Below, one piece after another: positions 45,359 to 54,037 of a stretch of DNA of 60,241 nucleotides; position 1 is the first letter of the stretch; the number at the start of each line of letters is the position of its first letter. This DNA is from Paragemmobacter straminiformis (GTDB lineage Bacteria > Pseudomonadota > Alphaproteobacteria > Rhodobacterales > Rhodobacteraceae): contig NZ_JACLQD010000008.1 in assembly GCF_014243445.1 (NCBI RefSeq), positions 1-60,241 on the forward strand, given 5' to 3'. Both the position numbers and the translations under genes were made by a program. The notes under the pieces are model-generated. The model did no database searches and had not been told where the DNA came from. It was given only the letters and a program-made list of their open reading frames with translations.

Positions 45359-46528
45359 TTATTGCGACAGCGCGTCCGACATTTCGGCGGGCAGATCGAC
45401 GCGGTAGATCGTCTTGTAGCCTTCGGCCAGGGTCGAGCGGGTCACCTTGAGCGGCGGCACGACGACATAGGACGGGGTCTGTTCGCCGATCAGCGCCAAG
45501 GCGCCGACGGTCGCTTCGGCAACACCCTGGTCATAGGGACGCTGCGAAGAGATGCCGGCGATGAAGCCGTTCTGCGCCATGTTGAGAGCAACGATCTGGT
45601 CGAAGTTCTCGTTCACGATCTTGAAGTCGCCCGGCGTGCGGCCTGCCACGTTGGCAGCGGTCACGGCGCCCATCGCGGGGATCGACCAGCTTGCATACAT
45701 GCCGTTGAGCGTGGGGTAACGGGCCAGAACGCCCTGTGCCACTTCCTGCCCCTTGTTCGGGTCGTTGTGACCGGCGGCGGCGACCACGTTGATGTCGGGA
45801 TATTTTGCCATGACGCGGGCGATGAAGCCTTCGTAGCGCAGGTTGGTCACGTAGAAGTCGTTGGCGAAGTACATCGCCGCGACGTCACCCTTGCCGCCCA
45901 GCGATTCCGCCAGCGCGTCGGCCAGATACATGCCCAGCGCGAGGTTGTCGGACGAGATGATCGAGGCGTAGTCCTTGCCCGGCTCCATGCCATCGACCGC
46001 CTGGTCGATGAAAACGACCTTGGTGCCGGCATCCGCGATCTTCTTGTAGGCCGAAGCGGTGGTCTGGCCGTTCAGCGGGATCGAGACAAGCAGGTCGGGC
46101 TTGAGCACCGAAATGGCTTCGAGGTCGGCGATCTGCTTGGCGTCATCCCAGTTGGCGTTGGTTTCGGCAACGACCTTGATGCCCAGCTTCTCGAACGATT
46201 CCTTGAGGCCGATCAGCTGCTGGCTTGCCCAGTCATCGCCCAGCCAGCCCATCGAGATGCCGACGGTGAATTCGCCGGCCTTGACCTTGGCGATCTGCTC
46301 GTCGGTCAGTTTCAGGTCGGCTGCGGGAAAGCCCGGCTCGCCACGCTGGCCGTCCGAGACGACGACGCCTTCGAGGTTGTCGAGCTTGGCAAGTTCCATC
46401 GTCTTTTCGGACGGGGCCTTGTACCACAGCGGGTGCTGGATATCGGCCGCGATTTCGGCCATCGCAAAGCCGGGCAGCACGGCGACAGACATCGCCAGCG
46501 CGAAGCTTTTGAATTTGAACGCTTTCAT
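45359..46528 (-). CDS. Periplasmic sugar-binding protein of a ribose-type ABC importer
   Basis: 389 residues from the ATG at 46526-46528 (GAGGA 8 nt upstream). The long open frame upstream of it is not coding. A signal peptide of about 24 residues ends AMA before EIAAD. The periplasmic-binding fold follows: FTVGISMGWLGDDWASQQ, LLVSIPLNGQTT and VFIDQAVDGMEPGKDY. An extra segment of about 65 residues between signal peptide and fold is unusual. The ligand is unknown, probably a sugar or polyol. Second gene of the operon. Confidence 0.9.
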   Translation of the reverse strand: MKAFKFKSFALAMSVAVLPGFAMAEIAADIQHPLWYKAPSEKTMELAKLDNLEGVVVSDGQRGEPGFPAADLKLTDEQIAKVKAGEFTVGISMGWLGDDWASQQLIGLKESFEKLGIKVVAETNANWDDAKQIADLEAISVLKPDLLVSIPLNGQTTASAYKKIADAGTKVVFIDQAVDGMEPGKDYASIISSDNLALGMYLADALAESLGGKGDVAAMYFANDFYVTNLRYEGFIARVMAKYPDINVVAAAGHNDPNKGQEVAQGVLARYPTLNGMYASWSIPAMGAVTAANVAGRTPGDFKIVNENFDQIVALNMAQNGFIAGISSQRPYDQGVAEATVGALALIGEQTPSYVVVPPLKVTRSTLAEGYKTIYRVDLPAEMSDALSQ

Positions 46529-46629
46529 TGGGTCTTCCTCCTGTTTGATGGGTGTGACGGACCCTCCCTCATCCTCCGAGGGCCGCGCCAAGTTTGGGGT
46601 GGTGGGGTTCTTGGGGGGTGGCCACCGCG

Positions 46630-47565
46630 TCAGGACGCGGCGACAGCCCCTTTCTTGCGGTCGAGCATGAACTCGCGCAGCGTCTGGGCCAGCCGCTCGG
46701 GCGCTTCCAAGGCAAGGCTGTGCCCGCATTCCTGGAACACTTCCGACCGTTCGACGCCCTTGGCCACATTCTCCATCTGCCCGCGCACCAGTTCTCCGAA
46801 GAATTCGGGCGCGCCGATGGTCAGGATGGGCAGATCGAGCTTGGACTTCTTCAGCTCGGCGTTGATGCGCGCGTTCTTGAGGCCCGCGCGATAGGTTTCA
46901 AGGCAGCCGCGCAGACCGCCGGGGGCGGAAAGGCGGGCAATCCATTCGTCGATCGCCTCGTTGGTGATGGCGTTCGGGTTCCACGTCTCGGCCTTGATCC
47001 AGAATTCCCAGAATTCCCGCTCGCGCCCCGTGATGAGCATTTCGGGCAGGTGCGGGATCCAGAAGAAGGGGATGTGCCAGACCCAGACGCCGCGCAGGTC
47101 GAACTGCGACGAAACGTTGGCGGGCGTGAAGTTGGACCATTCTTCCAGACCTTCGCCCGAAAGCAGCATCTCGCTGAAGGACAGCGTCTTGACCCGCGCG
47201 CGTTCGGTCGCGGCAAGGGCGTAGGCGAATTCCGCGCCACGATCCTCGCCATGCAGGTGGAAGCTGTCATGGCCCAGATGGGTCATCAGCGCCGCCACGT
47301 CCTTGGCGTTGGTCAGGCTGTCATAACCTTCTTCGGCCGGCGGCTTGTCGGTATCGCCAAAGCCGCGCAGGTCGGGCGCCACCACGGTGAAATGGGGCGT
47401 CAGAAGCGGGATCAGCTTGTACCAGTAGAAGTGGGTCTTGGGTGTTCCGTGCAGCAGAAGCAGCGGCTCTCCCTGTCCCGCAGTCACGTAATGCATGCGG
47501 ATGCCGTTCACGCGGGCCCGCCCATGCTTTACCGGCGCACCGGTATGATCGAAAATCTCGGCCAT
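46630..47565 (-). CDS. Alpha/beta-hydrolase, haloacetate dehalogenase/epoxide hydrolase-like
   Basis: 311 residues. LLLLHGTPKTHFYWYKL supplies the oxyanion hole, and APDLRGFGDTDKP follows. HLHGEDRGAEFAYALA has an Asp nucleophile at the elbow, as in haloacetate dehalogenases and epoxide hydrolases. ECGHSLALEAPE gives the catalytic His. An Asp nucleophile is unusual for a simple esterase or lactonase. It is first in an operon with an ABC importer, 101 bp before the binding-protein gene, so it may process the imported compound. Substrate unknown. Confidence 0.87.
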   Translation of the reverse strand: MAEIFDHTGAPVKHGRARVNGIRMHYVTAGQGEPLLLLHGTPKTHFYWYKLIPLLTPHFTVVAPDLRGFGDTDKPPAEEGYDSLTNAKDVAALMTHLGHDSFHLHGEDRGAEFAYALAATERARVKTLSFSEMLLSGEGLEEWSNFTPANVSSQFDLRGVWVWHIPFFWIPHLPEMLITGREREFWEFWIKAETWNPNAITNEAIDEWIARLSAPGGLRGCLETYRAGLKNARINAELKKSKLDLPILTIGAPEFFGELVRGQMENVAKGVERSEVFQECGHSLALEAPERLAQTLREFMLDRKKGAVAAS

Positions 47566-47600
47566 GCAGAACCTCCTCCTGCCTGCACATTTACAATTTC

Positions 47601-47630
47601 AAGATACCTATTGTTCAGAACAAATGTCAA
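47601..47630 (-). promoter_or_regulatory. Promoter of the hydrolase/importer operon with palindromic operator in the spacer
   Basis: On the minus strand TTGACA (complement of 47625-47630) and TATCTT (complement of 47601-47606) are 18 bp apart. Between them lies the perfect palindrome TTGTTC-A-GAACAA (47611-47623), a classical position for a repressor. The GAACA half-sites resemble those near the other sugar genes. Confidence 0.75.
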
Positions 47631-47801
47631 TCACAGAATCGATCTGTTCATCAGCTGCAAGCAAATGGTTTCATTGAATTATTACAGGCGTTGGCGCGTA
47701 CAGGTCTGGAATCGCACCTGAATACGCCGAATCAGCCGATGCTCTGGCGTCGCAACAGGCTGCGCAAAATTGAATCGGAGACACCAAAAGCACAAAGAGA
47801 A

Positions 47802-47827
47802 ACCCCCGCGGCGCGGGCCGCGGGGGT
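47802..47827 (-). terminator. Rho-independent terminator of the second ABC operon
   Basis: ACCCCCGCGGC (47802-47812) and GCCGCGGGGGT (47817-47827) form a perfect 11-bp stem with a 4-nt loop. On the minus strand it is followed by TTTCTCTTTG. It lies 24 bp after the permease stop codon. Confidence 0.88.
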
Positions 47828-47850
47828 CGGGTATGGGCTGGTTTGCGGTG

Positions 47851-48846
47851 TCAGCTGGCGCGGCGGCGGAGCAGGTCGACAAGCACGGCGACAAGCACCA
47901 CGGCGCCGACGATGACACGCTGCCAGAAGCCGGAGACGTTCATCATCACCGTGCCGTTGGCCAGCACCGTCAAAAGCAGCGCCCCCAGCACGGTGCCCAC
48001 GATGGACCCCTGCCCCCCGCGCAACGAGGTGCCGCCAAGGATCGCTGCCGTGATCGCGCCCATCAGCCAACCCTCGCCCACTGATGGCTGCGCTGCGTCC
48101 ATGCGGCTGGCAAACAGGATCCCTGCCATCGAGGCCAGCATGCCCGACAGGCCAAAGGCGATGAATTCGACCCGTCGCACCGGAATGCCTGCCAGAAGCG
48201 CCGCGTCGCGGTTGCCACCCACGGCAAAGATGTTGCGACCGAAGCGCGTCTGCGTCAGCACCCAGATCAGCACCAGCGCCGAGGCGAGGAAGATCAGCAC
48301 AGGCACGGGCAGGCCAAGGATCTCGCCCTTGCCGAAGATGCCGAACTCTTCGCCCAGGGGCCGGATCGGGTAGCCTTTGGTGATGACGAGGGTCAGGCCC
48401 GCGAAGATCTCCCATGTCGCCAAGGTCACGATAAAGGGGTTCAGCCGCAACCAGGCAACGAAGACGCCGTTGATGGAACCGAGGAAGAAGCCGAAGGCCA
48501 TGGTGAAGGGAATGACCAGATAGGGATGCAGCCCCCATTGCGTCAGCACGATGGCCCCCACGGTCGAGGCAAGGCCCGCCCCCGCCCCCACCGACAGGTC
48601 GATCCCGCCGACGAGCAGGACCAAGGTCTGCCCAAGGGCGACCAGCCCGACAAAGGCCGCCTGCCGCACCACGACAGAGACGTTATAGGCCGACAGGAAG
48701 TTGTCGGTCGCAAGACTTAGCGCCAGCACCAGAACGGCAAGCGCAACCAGAACCCCGCTCGCCTCCCACCCCCAGAAGCGCGCCAGCAAAGCGGGTTGGC
48801 GGCGGTCATGCTTGCGCCCGTCGGGCGTCGAGATCGCAGAAGTCAT
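47851..48846 (-). CDS. Ribose-type ABC transporter permease (second importer)
   Basis: 331 residues with about eight to ten hydrophobic segments. The family marks are GGIDLSVGAGAGLASTVGA, AVGGNRDAALLAGIPVRRVE and ILGGTSLRGGQGSIVGT. It is last in a three-gene operon (binding protein, ATPase, permease), 15 bp after the ATPase, and is followed by a strong terminator. Confidence 0.93.
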   Translation of the reverse strand: MTSAISTPDGRKHDRRQPALLARFWGWEASGVLVALAVLVLALSLATDNFLSAYNVSVVVRQAAFVGLVALGQTLVLLVGGIDLSVGAGAGLASTVGAIVLTQWGLHPYLVIPFTMAFGFFLGSINGVFVAWLRLNPFIVTLATWEIFAGLTLVITKGYPIRPLGEEFGIFGKGEILGLPVPVLIFLASALVLIWVLTQTRFGRNIFAVGGNRDAALLAGIPVRRVEFIAFGLSGMLASMAGILFASRMDAAQPSVGEGWLMGAITAAILGGTSLRGGQGSIVGTVLGALLLTVLANGTVMMNVSGFWQRVIVGAVVLVAVLVDLLRRRAS

Positions 48847-48861
48847 CCTTGCATCCTTTCT

Positions 48862-50349
48862 TCAGGCCATCGCCAGTTGCAGCAGGCCTTCCTGCGTTGC
48901 GTCCCGGCGGTCCACCACGCCCTTCACCCGCCCCTCGTGCATCACAAGGATGCGGTCGGCGACGTCGAGCAATTCTTCCATTTCCGATGAAATCACGATG
49001 ATCGACAGCCCGCGTTCTTCGGTCAGCTTTCGCAGAACGCTTTGGATTTCGAACTTGGCGTTCACGTCGATCCCGCGCGTGGGTTCGTCCATCACCAGCA
49101 CTTTGGCATCGCGCATAAGCCAGCGGGCGATGATGAATTTCTGCTGGTTGCCGCCCGACAGGCTGGTAATCGGGTCTTTCAGCGCGTTGAACTTGGCTTT
49201 CATCTGGTCGGCCAGTCGGGCCACTTCGGCCATCATGTCGCGGTTGCGCAGATGCAGCAGACCGCTGAAGCGGTCGATGGTGGGAAGCGCCGTGTTTTCG
49301 GCAATCGACAGCAGCGGGAAGATGCCTTCCTGCTTGCGCTCCTCTGGCAGGTAGATCAGCCCTGCGTTGATGGCCTGATAGGGGCCGGAGAAGGCGACCT
49401 CTTGCCCGTCGAGCCGGATCTTGCCCGATTGCGCGCGGGTCACGCCGAACAGGCATTTCGCCATTTCCGTGCGGCCCGCCCCGATCAGCCCCGAGACGCC
49501 GAGGATTTCGCCCTTGCGCAAGGTAAAGGACACATCCTCGAACTCTCCGGCGCGGGTGAGGCCCTGCACTTCGAGTATCGGCGCGGCGGTCGAGACGGGG
49601 CGGATGTCCTGCGCGCCCACCTTTGGCGGCCGCCCTGCCATAAGGCGCACCATCGCATCGCGGCTGGCCTCGTCGGGCGACAGCTCGCCCACATGCACCC
49701 CGTCGCGCAGCACGGTGATCCGGTGCGAAAGGCGGCGCACCTCGTCAAGGCGGTGCGAGATGTAAAAGGCCGAACGCCCCTCGCGCGCGAGGTTTTCGAT
49801 ATAGGCGAGAAGGACCTCTTCCTCGCGATAGGTCAGGGTTGCGGTGGGTTCGTCGAAAATCAGGATGCGGGCTTCGGTCGCTGCCGCGCGGGCGATCTGC
49901 ACAAGCTGTTGCTGCGCCTTGGACAGGCCCGACACCTTGGCACGGGGGTCGATCGACTTGTCCACCTCGTGCAGATGCCGCGTCGCCTCGTCGCGCGTCC
50001 TGGCCCAGTCGATGGACAGAAACCCCGAGCGCTGCGCGCCGAGCATGATGTTCTCGTAGACCGTCAGATCGGGAACAAGGCTGATCTCTTGCGGTGCGAT
50101 GGCGATGCCCTGACGCTGCGCATCCTTGGGGTTGTGGAAGTGGACGGGGGTTCCGTCGATGAACAACTGCCCGCTTGTCGGCTGCAATCGCCCGCAGATG
50201 ATGTTCATGAGCGTCGATTTTCCCGCCCCGTTCTCACCGATGATCGAATGCACTTCGCCGCGGTTGAGGGTGACGGTCACATCGCTGAGCGCCCTGACCG
50301 GCCCGAAGGCTTTCGAGACGGCGCGGGCTTCGAAAACGGGGGTCGGCAT
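48862..50349 (-). CDS. Ribose-type ABC transporter ATPase with two nucleotide-binding domains (second importer)
   Basis: 495 residues. Domain 1 has Walker A GENGAGKST, a degenerate signature LSKAQQQL and Walker B ILIFDEPTATL. Domain 2 has GLIGAGRTE, LSGGNQQKF and VLVMDEPTRGID. Normal length and layout for the RbsA/MglA group. It is separated from the upstream binding-protein gene by a 57-bp gap containing a hairpin. Confidence 0.93.
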   Translation of the reverse strand: MPTPVFEARAVSKAFGPVRALSDVTVTLNRGEVHSIIGENGAGKSTLMNIICGRLQPTSGQLFIDGTPVHFHNPKDAQRQGIAIAPQEISLVPDLTVYENIMLGAQRSGFLSIDWARTRDEATRHLHEVDKSIDPRAKVSGLSKAQQQLVQIARAAATEARILIFDEPTATLTYREEEVLLAYIENLAREGRSAFYISHRLDEVRRLSHRITVLRDGVHVGELSPDEASRDAMVRLMAGRPPKVGAQDIRPVSTAAPILEVQGLTRAGEFEDVSFTLRKGEILGVSGLIGAGRTEMAKCLFGVTRAQSGKIRLDGQEVAFSGPYQAINAGLIYLPEERKQEGIFPLLSIAENTALPTIDRFSGLLHLRNRDMMAEVARLADQMKAKFNALKDPITSLSGGNQQKFIIARWLMRDAKVLVMDEPTRGIDVNAKFEIQSVLRKLTEERGLSIIVISSEMEELLDVADRILVMHEGRVKGVVDRRDATQEGLLQLAMA

Positions 50350-50372
50350 CGGGTCGTCCTCGCAAAGGCAAA

Positions 50373-50398
50373 GGCCGGACGCAGTTTTGCGCCCGGCC
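50373..50398 (-). terminator. Intra-operon hairpin between binding protein and ATPase genes (second importer)
   Basis: GGCCGGACGCA (50373-50383) pairs with TGCGCCCGGCC (50388-50398), with one mismatch; on the minus strand TTTGCCTTTG follows. Same position and likely role as the hairpin at 45324-45350. Confidence 0.65.
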
Positions 50399-50406
50399 CT
50401 GAAGGT

Positions 50407-51360
50407 TTACTTGCAGTCGTCTTTGGTCAGGAAGCGCGATCCGGTGTTGTGGAACATCGGGATTGTGTGGTTCTCGTTCATGGCGACCATGTAGTTGATG
50501 GCCCAATAGCCCATATCCCACTGGCGCTGCGCTTTCAGGGCGTCGATGGTGCCCTTGCAGACGAAGTCCACGGCTTCCGGCAGGTCATCCATGCCGACGA
50601 TGGCGACCTTGCCGGACAGGCCGGCATTGTCCACCGCACGCGCGGCGCCGATCGGGTTCGACGCGTTCGAGCCGAAGATGCCCGCAAGGTCGGGGTTGGC
50701 CGAAAGCGCGGATTCGGTCAGCGACACGGCGTTTTCCAGAATGTCGTCGTCGGGCTGTTCAAAGACGATCTGCATGTCCGGATACTGTTCCAGCGCCTTC
50801 TTGAAGCCGGTGATGCGCTGCACATGGTCGGACGCGGTCAGGCTGCCGGCGAGGATGGCGATCTTGCCTTTGCCGTCCAGACGCTTGGCCAGATATTCGC
50901 CAAGGTCATAACCGTCCTGTTCCGAGGATTTCGGGCCGATGAAGGGGAAGGCATCGTCGCAGAACGAGTTGAAGGTGATCGTGTTGATCCCTGCGCCCAC
51001 GGCTTCCTTCAGAAGCTGCACGTTGGTCGCCTGGTCAAGGCAGGCCACGGCAAGACCATCGGGATGGCGGCCGATGTTGGCCTCGATCCGGGCGTTCTGG
51101 TCGACGACATCGGCTTGCGGCGGCTGGTCCCAGATCATGTTGATCTTGATGCCCTGCTTGGCGAATTCGTCCACCGCGAATTGCGCACCCTCGGCCACGA
51201 CATCATACCACGGGTGGATGACCTTGGGGACGAAGACGAAGGTCAGTTCCTTGTCGACCGGCTTGATCAGATCGCCCTGTCCCGCAGCAAAGGCGGGGAC
51301 CGAGGCACCAAGCGCGCCCGCGAGTGTAAGGGCAGCCAGTCCTGCCGCAAATTTCTTCAT
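50407..51360 (-). CDS. Periplasmic sugar-binding protein of a ribose-type ABC importer (second importer)
   Basis: 317 residues from the ATG at 51358-51360, with AGGAGGA 7 nt upstream; the open frame extends upstream but is not coding. The signal peptide is about 25 residues (VPAFA before AGQ). The mature part starts with LTFVFVPKVIHPWYDVV and shows ILAGSLTASDHVQR and AIVGMDDLPEAV, fitting the ribose/rhamnose-type binding proteins. The ligand is unknown. First gene of its operon. Confidence 0.92.
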   Translation of the reverse strand: MKKFAAGLAALTLAGALGASVPAFAAGQGDLIKPVDKELTFVFVPKVIHPWYDVVAEGAQFAVDEFAKQGIKINMIWDQPPQADVVDQNARIEANIGRHPDGLAVACLDQATNVQLLKEAVGAGINTITFNSFCDDAFPFIGPKSSEQDGYDLGEYLAKRLDGKGKIAILAGSLTASDHVQRITGFKKALEQYPDMQIVFEQPDDDILENAVSLTESALSANPDLAGIFGSNASNPIGAARAVDNAGLSGKVAIVGMDDLPEAVDFVCKGTIDALKAQRQWDMGYWAINYMVAMNENHTIPMFHNTGSRFLTKDDCK

Positions 51361-51683
51361 GGGTACTTCCTCCTGTTGACCCTGTTTTGCCATCGGCGAT
51401 GGCAGATCGCTCCGGAAGGCAGCGGCCCGTTCGCGGGATGGCGGCAAACGCCAATTCCGCTCGGGCGACCCCTCCCAAGGCAGCCGAACAAAGATAATCG
51501 GACAAAATTATTTTCGTCAACACAATTGTTCGTCGCTTGCAGGTGCCGTCCGGCGCGGCAAGGCGGCCAGAAGGTTCGCGCGCCAGATCGCCAAGCAATC
51601 GGGCATGTCGCGCGGCGGATAAAATAGCGCATGTTTACAGCCTTGGCGACCGGAAGCCGCACTTCGGCGGCCAGTGCGGGCGG
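51361..51683. other. 323-bp intergenic region upstream of the second importer
   Basis: It holds the importer promoter described at 51484-51531 and the Shine-Dalgarno site of the binding-protein gene. No further gene is convincing here. The part at 51540-51683 lies between that promoter and the convergently read end of the TetR gene and shows nothing clear. Confidence 0.6.
51484..51531 (-). promoter_or_regulatory. Promoter of the second importer operon with flanking GAACAA half-sites
   Basis: On the minus strand TTGACG (complement of 51515-51520) and TTATCT (complement of 51492-51497) are 17 bp apart. GAACAATTGTG lies just upstream of the -35 box, and TTTGTTCGG just downstream of the -10 box, so inverted GAACAA/TTGTTC half-sites flank the promoter. 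Confidence 0.7.
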
Positions 51684-52301
51684 CTACCCGTCACTTCCGA
51701 GGTTGCGCCGCGCAAAGGCGTCTTTGTCGGCGTCGGCGGGCCGCTCGCCACAAAAGGCAAGAACATAGTCCGACAGCAAGGCCATGCGCTGCGCGGGCGT
51801 TTCGCTTATGTCCAAGGCGTAATAGCCAAGCTGCATGAAATAGAGCGTTCTTGCCCGGACGATGGCCTGCGTCGGAGACGCGCCGAAGCGGGTGAAAAGT
51901 GCGGCAATGGCGTCGAGACGACGGGAATCTGCGCGGCCAACTTCGGCCGCGACCGCAGCGGACCGGCGCGCCCATTCACGCACGGCGAAGTCGAGCCTTG
52001 CGTCGAACAGGTCGGGATTGGCCCAGCAATCGAAGATGTTGAGGACGCCTTGCGAAATCCGCGCAGCGGGGCGGGCGGCGCGGTCGATGATGGCGGCTGT
52101 GTTCCTTGCTTGCCAATATGCGAGCAGTTCGGCCAGCAACGCCTCGCGGTCCTTGAAGAACCAGTAGAAGTTCGAGCGCGAGCATCCCATGCGCTTGGCA
52201 AGCGTCATGATCTTTACCGCGGCCGCGCCTTCTTCGACCAGAATTTGCAGGGCGGTGCGGACCCAATCCTCGCGCGTGGTGCTGACAGGGGTTTCGGCCA
52301 T
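51684..52301 (-). CDS. TetR-family transcriptional regulator
   Basis: 205 residues. The N-terminal HTH (about 10-55) includes ALQILVEEGAAAVKIMTLAKRMGCSR followed by FYWFFKDREALL. The rest is the helical ligand-binding and dimer domain. It begins 6 bp after the MttB-like gene stop in the same direction. A palindrome upstream of that gene is its likely operator. Confidence 0.9.
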   Translation of the reverse strand: MAETPVSTTREDWVRTALQILVEEGAAAVKIMTLAKRMGCSRSNFYWFFKDREALLAELLAYWQARNTAAIIDRAARPAARISQGVLNIFDCWANPDLFDARLDFAVREWARRSAAVAAEVGRADSRRLDAIAALFTRFGASPTQAIVRARTLYFMQLGYYALDISETPAQRMALLSDYVLAFCGERPADADKDAFARRNLGSDG

Positions 52302-52307
52302 GCGCGC

Positions 52308-53828
52308 CTAGTCTTCGGGCAGCATGCCGCCTGCCGCGATCTGGGCCGCGACATAGGGGGCAAGCCGCGCGCCCGCATCCTTGCAGGCGGGCGGGGGGGT
52401 GAATTCGGCCAGCGTCCTTTGCCAGATCGCGGTGGCCCGTTGGTCGGCCCTGAGCGCGCCGTTTTCAGTCCACAGCCCGTGGTTGGACAGATCGGCAACC
52501 AAAGGGGCGTAAAAGGCGGTCTGGTAGCGTTCCATCGTGTGATGCGCCGCAAAGAAATGCCCGCCGGGGGCGACCTCGGCAATCGCGTCATAGGCGAGGG
52601 CCGCGGCATCGGCTGCGGCGGGGCGGCAAAGTTCGGCCAGCGTTTGCAGGGCTTCGACATCGAGGATGAATTTCTCGTAGCCAAAGGACAACCCACCCTC
52701 GAGCCAGCCCGCCGCATGGACGGTGACGGTGGCTTGCGCCAGCATTGCAGCCCAAAGCGCGTTGACGGTTTCGGCCGCGCCCTGCGCATCGGCGGCATTC
52801 GACGCAGAGCCTGTGGCCGACCGCCAAGGCAGCCCGATGAACCGCGCCAGCTGGCCCGATCCCAGGTTGGCGCGGATATGTTCGGGCGTGCCAAAGGCGG
52901 GCGAGCCGGATTTCATATCGACGTTCGACGAAAAGCCGCCGTAAGCCACCGGCGCCCCCGCGCGTGCAAGTTGTGCCAGCGTGATCCCGGCCAGCGCTTC
53001 GGCATGTTGCAGGACAAGCGCGCCTGCGACGGTTACGGGGGCCATCGCTCCGGCAAGGCAGAAGGGGGTTATCAGGCTGAGCTGTCCCGCACGGGCGAAA
53101 TCGATGATCCCGCGCGCCATCGGTATGTCGAGCTGTCGCGGGGAATTGGAGTTGATGACGGTGGTGGCCCAGACGCCGTCCTGAAACGCGGCGTCGTCCA
53201 GATTGTGGGCAAGGCGGATCATCTCGAAGGATTGCGCGACCTGTCCGCGCCCGCGGGAATAGACGAAAAGCGGCTTGGTGCAGTTGGTCAACTGCTCTTG
53301 CATCAGCGTGTAATGGCGCAGGTGAATCGGCACGTCCTGCGGTTCGGCACTTGGGCCGTGCATATGGATGACGTCGAAACTTTGTTGCAGGCGCAGGGTT
53401 TCGACAAAGCTTTCGCGGCTGCCGGGGCGGCGGCCACGCAGGGCATCGGTGACGTTGGGGCAACCCGATCCGGCCATGAACAGCGCGGCGCCGGGTTCAA
53501 AGATTTGCTCATGCGCGGGATCGGCGGCCCGCAGACGGATGCTGCGCGGGGCGGCGGAAAGGGCTTCTGCCACCAGATCGCGCCCGATGCGGACCATCTG
53601 GCTGTCGTCATCGACCAGTGCGCCAGCCGCGCGAAAGATCGACCGCGCCTCGTCGAGCAGAATGCGGATGCCAAGATTTTCCAGCACACGAAGGGCCGTG
53701 TCGTGCATCGCGGCGATTTCATCACCGGAAAACGCGGCTTGCGGCGCGAAGGGGTGGCGCAACTGCTTGTAACCCGCGCGAAGCGGCACGGGCGCGCGCG
53801 GGCGGCGCTGTCTTGGGGTATCGGTCAT
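52308..53828 (-). CDS. Trimethylamine/glycine-betaine methyltransferase family protein (MttB superfamily, non-pyrrolysine)
   Basis: 506 residues from the ATG at 53826-53828 (MTDTPRQR); a further 41 codons upstream are open but look non-coding. The MttB fold is recognisable from HDTALRVLENLGIRILLD, MAGSGCPNVTDALRG and VYSRGRGQVAQS. There is no in-frame TAG, so it is not a pyrrolysine enzyme. Such proteins move a methyl group from a quaternary amine to a corrinoid protein. No corrinoid protein gene is present here. The substrate is unknown. Confidence 0.87.
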   Translation of the reverse strand: MTDTPRQRRPRAPVPLRAGYKQLRHPFAPQAAFSGDEIAAMHDTALRVLENLGIRILLDEARSIFRAAGALVDDDSQMVRIGRDLVAEALSAAPRSIRLRAADPAHEQIFEPGAALFMAGSGCPNVTDALRGRRPGSRESFVETLRLQQSFDVIHMHGPSAEPQDVPIHLRHYTLMQEQLTNCTKPLFVYSRGRGQVAQSFEMIRLAHNLDDAAFQDGVWATTVINSNSPRQLDIPMARGIIDFARAGQLSLITPFCLAGAMAPVTVAGALVLQHAEALAGITLAQLARAGAPVAYGGFSSNVDMKSGSPAFGTPEHIRANLGSGQLARFIGLPWRSATGSASNAADAQGAAETVNALWAAMLAQATVTVHAAGWLEGGLSFGYEKFILDVEALQTLAELCRPAAADAAALAYDAIAEVAPGGHFFAAHHTMERYQTAFYAPLVADLSNHGLWTENGALRADQRATAIWQRTLAEFTPPPACKDAGARLAPYVAAQIAAGGMLPED

Positions 53829-53961
53829 TCGCCTGTCCGTCCGGGGCCGGAATCGCGGGACAGGCGCGCAATCGCCCCGCTGCCCTGTCGTGCGCCCTTC
53901 GTCGCGGCCTGATCCTGCGCTTTCATGAATGCCCCCCGCCTTCGGTGACATCTTTCAGCCA

Positions 53962-53979
53962 CTGGACAGTTCTGTCCAG
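53962..53979. promoter_or_regulatory. Palindrome CTGGACAG-TT-CTGTCCAG upstream of the MttB/TetR genes
   Basis: Perfect 8-bp inverted arms around two central bases, 134-151 bp upstream of the MttB-like start codon, in the 209-bp gap after the histidine kinase gene. The TGGACA/TGTCCA arms are of the type bound by TetR proteins, so autoregulation by the adjacent TetR gene is the simplest reading. Confidence 0.65.
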
Positions 53980-54037
53980 CACTTGCGCGGCAGATTTGTC
54001 GGTTTCGGAACAGGTCACACAGACCCGTCGCGGCCCG

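Noticed and set aside
43769-46894. 1,041-codon plus-strand open frame across the first ABC operon
   Set aside because: It lies antisense to three genes with unmistakable ABC-transporter motifs. High GC content removes stop codons on the other strand.
49042-51627. 861-codon plus-strand open frame across the second ABC operon
   Set aside because: Antisense to the ATPase and binding-protein genes, with no recognisable motifs of its own.
52308-53828. Pyrrolysine-type trimethylamine methyltransferase
   Set aside because: There is no in-frame TAG codon, and no pyl genes or corrinoid protein are visible.
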